From Lampris incognitus (Eukaryota > Chordata > Actinopteri > Lampriformes > Lampridae): a stretch of 64,000 nt of DNA. Shown here in pieces: positions 60,001 to 64,000 of the stretch. Every line of letters begins with the position of its first letter. Position 1 is the stretch's first letter. The position numbers and the translations under genes are program-made. The notes beneath the pieces are model-generated. The model was not told the DNA's origin. It saw only the letters and a list, made by a program, of their open reading frames with translations, and did no database searches. Where the stretch lies: NCBI RefSeq assembly GCF_029633865.1, contig NC_079221.1:5203700-5267699 (forward strand), written 5' to 3'.

Positions 60001-60154
60001 TGTCACTGGAGCCATTTGCATATGACTTGGTAGAGCCCTCGGATTTTGACCCATCAAAGGAGCACTTAATGGCGTGGAAGTCTGACTTGTACGCGTTCCT
60101 GTGGGGGGAGGCACTCCTTAGGGTCCTCTCTCCTTTGCTTTCCGCTTTAATCAT
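32432..60154 (-). CDS. ppp1r9a-like: Neurabin-family PP1- and F-actin-binding scaffold (ppp1r9a-like)
   Basis: Scaffold that targets protein phosphatase 1 to actin at synapses and junctions. Coding exons in order: 60154-58226, 46985-46853, 46232-46112, 45631-45527, 45049-44923, 43772-43614, 43470-43417, 43209-42980, 41402-41306, 41217-41094, 40426-40275, 40050-39726, 39632-39575, 39483-39412, 38130-37929, 35244-35128, 33898-33710, 32590-32432; 4353 nt, 1450 codons plus stop, phases consistent. The start is the ATG giving [20 protein letters not shown], colinear with the neurabin-1 start. The PP1-docking RKIQF lies at residues 633-637, the PDZ domain at about 690-770 ([17 protein letters not shown]), coiled coil at about 845-985, and a SAM domain at about 1352-1420 ([20 protein letters not shown]). 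The SAM domain argues for neurabin rather than spinophilin. Some middle exons (39412-40050) may be alternatively used. Human neurabin-1 is about 1100 residues, with longer brain forms. The fish paralogue (ppp1r9a or ppp1r9al) is not settled. Confidence 0.93.
32943..33437. mobile_element. Non-autonomous hAT-like element with long inverted repeats, copy 2
   Basis: Starts GGTAACACTATAATAACTAC and ends TTATAAAGTGTTACC, homologous over its length to 6384-6870. The flanking octamers CAACATTC and CTGCATTC match at 6 of 8 positions. Lies in the last intron of the neurabin-like gene. Confidence 0.8.
33899..36558. other. Neurabin-like introns around exon 35128-35244
   Basis: Apart from the exon at 35128-35244, I recognise only simple sequence here (A-rich tracts near 34140, 34500 and 35410; a C run near 35576). 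No gene or named repeat. Confidence 0.35.
36559..36977 (-). mobile_element. tRNA-derived SINE family B, copy 5, with target duplication
   Basis: Reverse copy with head GGATTCGAACCAGCG near the right end. It is flanked by AGCTCGAGTTGTCTT (36544-36558) and AGCTGAAGTTGTCTT (36978-36992), a 15-bp duplication with two mismatches. Confidence 0.88.
38195..38965 (+). mobile_element. Non-LTR retrotransposon C-terminal and 3' fragment
   Basis: Conceptual pieces read [20 protein letters not shown] and [20 protein letters not shown], with a frame change between, typical of a LINE ORF2 C-terminus. The 3' part is shared with 24545-24935. Lies just upstream of neurabin-like exon 37929-38130, antisense to the gene. 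Confidence 0.75.
40584..40987 (-). mobile_element. tRNA-derived SINE family B, copy 6
   Basis: Reverse copy; GGATTCGAACCAGCGATCCC is at the right, and CCTTTTTCCCCTCAACTGTA near the left marks the 3' end. Flanking TAATAGACTTCT and TAATAGAGTTCT suggest a degenerate target duplication. Confidence 0.82.
41835..42253 (-). mobile_element. tRNA-derived SINE family B, copy 7, with target duplication
   Basis: Reverse copy flanked by the perfect 14-bp repeat TTGGAATTGCTTTT at 41821-41834 and 42254-42267. Confidence 0.92.
44193..44633 (+). mobile_element. tRNA-derived SINE family B, copy 8, with target duplication
   Basis: The head begins GCGTCCGGGTGGCGTGGCGG and the 3' end is GGGGAGAAAAAAGGGGGG. The duplication TCATTATC lies at 44185-44192 and 44634-44641. 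Confidence 0.9.
46019..46062. repeat. (GT)n microsatellite beside a neurabin-like PDZ exon
   Basis: About 21 GT units lie some 50 bp past the donor of exon 46232-46112 on the minus strand, where they read as (CA)n. Confidence 0.9.
46405..46720. repeat. Dispersed repeat, second copy
   Basis: Homologous to 26455-26720: GAATCAGGAACACTTTGTCA, CCCAGCCCACAGCAGTACAA, CATGGGCTAGCAGTTAGCTT. Type unknown. Confidence 0.65.
47644..47849 (+). mobile_element. LINE 3' stump with target duplication
   Basis: From 47666 it matches the 3' end of the LINE at 2500-3460 (GGTTTATGGATGTGGTGAGA, GGGAGCAGCTGAAAG, then (TAG)n). GTAAATGTAAAGT is repeated at 47631-47643 and 47850-47862. About 22 bp between the left duplication and the LINE sequence is of unknown origin. 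Confidence 0.82.
47896..48295 (-). mobile_element. SINE family A, reverse copy
   Basis: (ATCC)n at the left, a long (CA)n run at 48017-48090, and TGTCTTTGGACTGTTGGAGG and GGGCTTGAACCCCGG at the right. The 8-bp duplication CAAATGAT lies at 47888-47895 and 48296-48303. Confidence 0.85.
48501..53187. other. Neurabin-like intron 1, no features recognised
   Basis: Unique-looking sequence without exon-like open frames, RNA genes or families I can name, apart from a short (CA)n at 51427 and homopolymer runs at 51731 and 52070. Conserved enhancers are possible, but cannot be judged from one sequence. Confidence 0.35.
53188..53724. mobile_element. hAT-like non-autonomous element rich in CAAGTC motifs
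   Basis: The left end CAGAGGTGGGACCGAGTCAT pairs with the right end GACTTGAGTCCACGCCTCTG. The interior has dozens of CAAGTC-like hexamers at both sides. Flanking octamers CTTTCCAG (53180-53187) and CTGTCCAG (53725-53732) match at 7 of 8 positions, as expected for hAT. Confidence 0.82.
53733..55897. other. Neurabin-like intron 1, nothing recognised
   Basis: No gene, RNA or repeat family that I can support; a short purine-rich AAAAGAAAAG stretch lies near 55070. Confidence 0.35.
55898..56212. mobile_element. AT-rich DNA-element relic, second copy
   Basis: Shares GAAGTTCATCACATTGAACT and TAACATCAAACCAAAACTAC with the outer element at 47455-48500 and ends TACTGCCCAGCCCTATC. The class is uncertain; the GGGCTGGGC-type end recalls hAT relics. 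Confidence 0.5.
56213..58225. other. Neurabin-like intron 1, nothing recognised
   Basis: No exon-like open frame, RNA gene or nameable repeat between the relic and the first coding exon. Confidence 0.35.
58226..60154 (-). other. Neurabin-like first coding exon (actin-binding region and PP1 motif)
   Basis: A single 1929-nt exon encodes residues 1-643. The N-terminal block [20 protein letters not shown] and [11 protein letters not shown] match the neurabin F-actin-binding region. Residues about 270-345 (59120-59347) are a degenerate Thr/Ser/Pro/Lys repeat of about 14 residues, with units such as [20 protein letters not shown]. An acidic stretch ([20 protein letters not shown]) precedes the PP1 motif KIQF. 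The donor is CTG|GTAAGT at 58226/58225. Confidence 0.9.
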
Positions 60155-61300
60155 TTCCCCCAGATTTAATCCGCAGCCAAAATTCAAAGATCAAGTGTAA
60201 GCGAGACTCGACAGACGAGGGGATATTTTTTGCTTATTTGCTGCTGCAGAATCGTCCTCTTCTCTCCACCCCCCCCCGCCGCCGCCGCCGCCGCCGCCGC
60301 CGCCTATGCAAACGGTGCCATGGGTCCGGCGGAGCCTCTTCGGGGCATTGTCTCAACCAGCACACACAGCGAAGTCATCTAGGAGAGAGAGGGGCAACAT
60401 TCCTCACTGGGAAATCTCGACAGTCTTTCCCCTCGACTAAAGTTTATCGCTTATTAGCCGTAGCCCACTCTACGCCACGCGTACTCTGCAAGGATCCAGA
60501 ACGTACCCCCCGTTACCGTGGGGATAACCGATAGCCCGGGAGAGGGACTGAGTTCGAGGCGGCCTAATAACACGGTTTCCTGCGACTAAACGCGCGTTCA
60601 GACGCGGGAACTCGTCGGCTTCGCTAATCAGCCGGTTTTCACATCGGTTGCGGTCGACGGGCGAGACAAAAGTCGAACTTACTGGGCCGGTCCGACTCGG
60701 TCCGAGCGTCTCGCGCGTCAACGGCCCGTCGTGGCGGGTTCCGGCGTCGGGAAGCGCGAAAAAAGTGCGAGCGCCAAGCCGACGGACGGCGCACAACTTC
60801 GACGACTCCCGCCTCCGACTCGTTTCATCGCGCTGGGCGCTGATCAACGGCGTCGCCTGCCACGTCCCGGTTCACATGAGCAAAAGTTGTCCTTTTCCTC
60901 CTCTCACCGCCATCGCTTCCCCCCCCCGCATCTCCCCTCCTCCTCCTCCCCTCCCGCTCCGGCGGCGCTCTTCCTGCCTCCTCCTGCCGCGGGACCTGCC
61001 GCGCAGCGCGGGCACGATTCGGGAGAGCGGACAAAAAAACAAAAAAAATCGAGCGCGCGCATACATTCCAGAACTCTGCACCCCCCCCCTCCTCCTCTCG
61101 TCCCCCCCCCCGCCCCGCCCCCCGCCGCCCCTCCTCCTCCCGCCGAGACGCCGAGTCCGCCGTGGGAAAGCGCGTCCGAGTAAAATCAAGAGGCTCACCT
61201 TCAACCGTGCCGCGCCACAACGGAACCGCTGGCTCCCCGTGTGCTCCGTTGCCGCGCACATGTGCGCACACGCCGGCATGACTCACGGCCCATTTCGGCG
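60155..61300 (-). promoter_or_regulatory. CpG-rich promoter and 5' leader of the neurabin-like gene
   Basis: Very GC- and CpG-rich sequence directly upstream of the start codon, with nine GCC triplets at 60278-60304 (GGC on the sense strand) and long C or CCT runs at about 60920-61140. Long open frames on both strands here reflect GC content. The transcription start is not determined. Confidence 0.6.
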
Positions 61301-61986
61301 TGAACCTGCTACGCTGCCAAGGCTTAATAGGTTTCAGAGAAGGGGGCCCCTGGATACCCCCTTTCCCCCCCTGGTCTAAGCAACGCGCAATGTAAAGTGC
61401 AGTAACCCGGCTGGACAAAAAAAACCCAGCAGCGCAGACCAGCGTCATTTCTGTGCTGGTCTGTGCTGGTTTTTCCTGCAGGGAAGTGGCTGCTGTTAAA
61501 CCACTTGGGCATTGCTGAATCCGAACTGACGTTCTGAACTGCACAAAAAAAGTACTAAGTAATAACCCCCACCCCACCCCCCACCCCCACTTTCCAGTAA
61601 TAAGAATGGCTGCCCAAGGCTACGTTAGACGAGGGGTCAAGATGAAGCTGCAAAGCACACTTCAGGGTGACCCAGAAAGCCAGTATTAACTGGCTTAGGG
61701 CTGTTTCCAAGATCCTGTGGTCTTGTGCTACCCCAACCCAACCCCCCCCCCACACACACACACAAACGCACACACACCACCCACCCCCGTCCCCCCGACC
61801 CCCTGCAATCCGGAAGCCGAGGATCCCTTGCGGCACCCCTGGGTGCCGGCAAAATCCAGCAAAAGTTACGGTGCAACCTGATTTTTGTTCATCTCGTTCT
61901 AATGACCATAAGAACAACTAATAATAATAATCATAAACTACTTTAGAGTAAAACGGCCAATGGGCGACTCTACTTCTGAAGTCCAT
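61301..61986. other. Intergenic, nothing recognised
   Basis: Contains C-rich and CA-rich simple sequence at 61565-61590 and 61740-61800; no gene or repeat family was identified. Confidence 0.35.
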
Positions 61987-62228
61987 CCCAGATGGCATCC
62001 GGATGTGGGCCATTTCAGGCAATGATGCGGCACTGATGGCCTTCTTTTGGCCCGGACAAAATGGATGTCTATAATAACGAATATGGCCCAAATATGCCAA
62101 ATCAAATGTGGGCCTTCTTTGGCAAATGTGTGGCACATACGGCATTACTATGGCTCGGTTCTGCCCAGATCTGGCAAACAGTGTTGGGTGCGGGACTGGT
62201 CCGAGCCACGGCAATTTTTCTATCTGGG
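61987..62228. mobile_element. MITE-like repeat, CCCAGATAGC family, copy 4 (internally shortened)
   Basis: Starts CCCAGATGGCATCCGGATG and ends TTTTTCTATCTGGG, flanked by AT on both sides. It lacks part of the middle seen in copies 1 and 2. Confidence 0.75.
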
Positions 62229-62695
62229 ATTGCACTGGTCATGACTCATGGGTCACATGACCAGGCCTGTGAGCTTTGTGCACTATTTCCATTCACATCG
62301 TGTTTCACAAAGAGCCATTGCATAGTCACCGAAATCCGTTTACGTGAAGGCAATGCGTTCTCAATAAGAGCTGTGGTGAACACACCGGGCCTAGAGCTGC
62401 TTTTGCCGAGCAGTACAGAGTATTTCAGTGTTGGATGTAGTGTCTGATGTTCTCAAAGTGCGAAATTTTTGCACGCAGTTAGTTAGAAAAAGAACATTCC
62501 AACCAGCAAATGAGTGAATAAACATTAAAATACACTGTAAGGTAACCTTTAGCTTCATAATGTCCGCGGCGTTATCATTATGTCCACAAAACTGCATGAA
62601 ATTCTGAATATGCTTACGCAATTACACTATTGATGCGAGCATTTTTCAATGCGCACTGGCAATGCAAGTGTCTGGCTCAACACAAAATACCAATA
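62229..62695. other. Intergenic, nothing recognised
   Basis: No coding, RNA or repeat signal that I can support. Confidence 0.35.
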
Positions 62696-64000
62696 TACAC
62701 TGATGAGCCAAAGCATTATGACCACCCTCCTGATTAGGTGTTGGTCCTCCGTGTGCCGCCAAAACAGCGATGACCCACCAAGGCATGGACTCTGCAAGAC
62801 CTCTGAAGGTGCCCTGTGGTATCTGGCACCAAAACACTAGCAGCAGATCCTTCAAGTCCTGTAAGGTGTGAGGCGAAGCCGCTGTGGGTCGGACTTATCG
62901 GTTGCTCGATCGGATTGAGACCTGGAGAATTTGGAGGCCGGGGCAAAGCCTTGAACTCTTTGTCATGTTCCTCAAACCATTCCTGAACAATGTGTGCAGT
63001 GTGGCAGGGTGCATTATCCTGGAGAAAGAGGCCGCCGCCATCGGGGAATACCACTGCCATGAAGGAGTTCACCCCCAGATCGCAAAATTGCTGTGGCCTG
63101 GACCCGTCCCACACCCGACACTTTCATACGAACCACATACCACATGGAATGATGGCGCTTGGGCGGTCTGCTCCTGTCTGTTTGCCAGATCTGGGCCAGA
63201 ACCAAGCCATAGCAATGCCACACATTTGCCAAAGGTGGCCCATATTTGTTTTGTGATATTTGGGCCATATTCACCATTTACCACACGGGACACTTCAGGG
63301 TCACATCCAGATCATATGTTCCCGACAGCACTGCATCTTTGCCAAAAAGGGCCCACATTTGATTTGGCATATTTGGGCCATATTTGCTATTATACATGCG
63401 GGCCACTTCAGGCTCACGTCCATTTTGTCAGGGCCAGAAGAAGGCCATCAGTGCTGCATCATTGCCTGACGTGGCCCACATCCGGATGCTATCTGGGCCT
63501 GGTCTGCAACGATGTTTAGGTAGGTGGCATGAGTCCAATTGACGTCCACATGAACGGCTGGACCCAGAGTTTCCCCAGTAGAACATTACCCAGAGCATCA
63601 CACTCCCTCCACCGGCATCACCTCCCCAGGTAAATGGGACACACACGTGATCTAAAAGAAGATGGGACTCATCGGATCAGACGACCTTCTTCCACTGCTC
63701 CAAGGTCCAGTTCTGATGCTCGCATGCCCATTGTAGGTGCCTTTGACGGTGGACAGCAGTCATCGTGAGCACTCTGACTGGTCTGCAGATATGCACTGTG
63801 TGTTGTGACATTCCTCCCATAACCATCATTAAAATGTTCTGTGACTTGTGCCACAGTAGACCTTCTGTTGGTTTGGACCACACAGGACAGGGAAACCCAG
63901 CTGTGTCGATGAGCCTTGGGCGCCCAACACCCTGTCCTGGTTTGTGGTTTGTCCCTCCTCGGACCACTGTCGGTAGGTACTCACCACTGCTGACCAGGAT
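62696..64000 (-). mobile_element. Tc1-like DNA transposon with decayed transposase, cut by the window edge
   Basis: The terminal sequence ACACTGATGAGCCAAAGCAT lies at the left (62698), next to TA. Minus-strand transposase pieces are spread over several frames. The N-terminal helix-turn-helix part has QTNRRSTVAQVTEHFNDGYG. Next comes HQNWTLEQWKKVV. The catalytic-domain pieces are FLQDNAPCHTAHIVQEWFEE and PPNSPGLNPIE, which keep an Asp and a Glu of the DDE triad, and the C-terminal piece is WCQIPQGTFRGLAESMPWWV. Frameshifts and a nested MITE-like insertion at 63074-63497 make it inactive. Confidence 0.88.
63074..63497. mobile_element. MITE-like repeat, CCCAGATAGC family, copy 5, nested in the Tc1-like element
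   Basis: Inverse orientation copy: starts CCCAGATCGCAAAATTGCTG and ends CATCCGGATGCTATCTGGG. CC flanks both sides; removing the element and one CC restores a continuous Tc1 sequence (TTCACC joined to TGGTCTGC). Confidence 0.85.

Noticed and set aside
60155-60187. An 11-codon upstream extension of the neurabin-like start
   Set aside because: It would start at TTG; the ATG at 60154 matches the family start.
60648-61577. Long open frames on both strands (about 243 and 250 codons)
   Set aside because: Low-complexity, GC-driven frames in the CpG-rich region upstream of the neurabin-like gene; no family resemblance or splice context.

Overview
The window is nuclear DNA from a ray-finned fish, most likely a teleost. 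It has short exons with GT-AG introns, vertebrate gene families, CpG-rich promoters, and intron and intergenic DNA packed with tRNA-derived SINEs, non-LTR retrotransposon pieces, hAT-like and Tc1-like elements and minisatellites. No bacterial, plasmid or viral gene system was recognised. Exons were found by translating short stretches, matching them to remembered protein families, and checking splice sites and reading phase by hand.

Layout: (1) 1-5086 (+), the 3' part of integrin alpha-6 (itga6), with both alternative cytoplasmic-tail exons (A, then B). (2) 7619-9421 (-), a complete nucleoporin p62 gene, convergent with itga6, with a likely promoter near 9430-9760. (3) 11154-28295 (+), complete pyruvate dehydrogenase kinase 1 (pdk1), 11 coding exons and 407 codons; introns 1 and 4 carry large minisatellites. 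(4) 32432-60154 (-), a complete neurabin-family gene (ppp1r9a-like), 18 coding exons and 1450 codons, convergent with pdk1, with a CpG-rich upstream region at 60155-61300. (5) 61987-64000, repeats only: a MITE-like copy and a decayed Tc1-like transposon.

The genes are not an operon. They share a locus because of ancient synteny. From memory, human 2q31 has ITGA6-PDK1, 17q21.33 has ITGA3-PDK2-PPP1R9B, and 7q21 has PDK4-PPP1R9A. An itga6-pdk1-ppp1r9 block therefore looks like the third member of a whole-genome-duplication paralogon, retaining a neurabin-type gene that I believe mammals lack at this position.

The repeat fraction is the other notable part. It includes eight copies of a roughly 430-bp tRNA-derived SINE, five of them with readable target-site duplications; five copies of a hairpin-rich element with CCCAGATAGC-type ends; several nested insertions; a 43-bp minisatellite that appears to have grown out of retrotransposon coding sequence; and a roughly 2-kb, 41-bp minisatellite.
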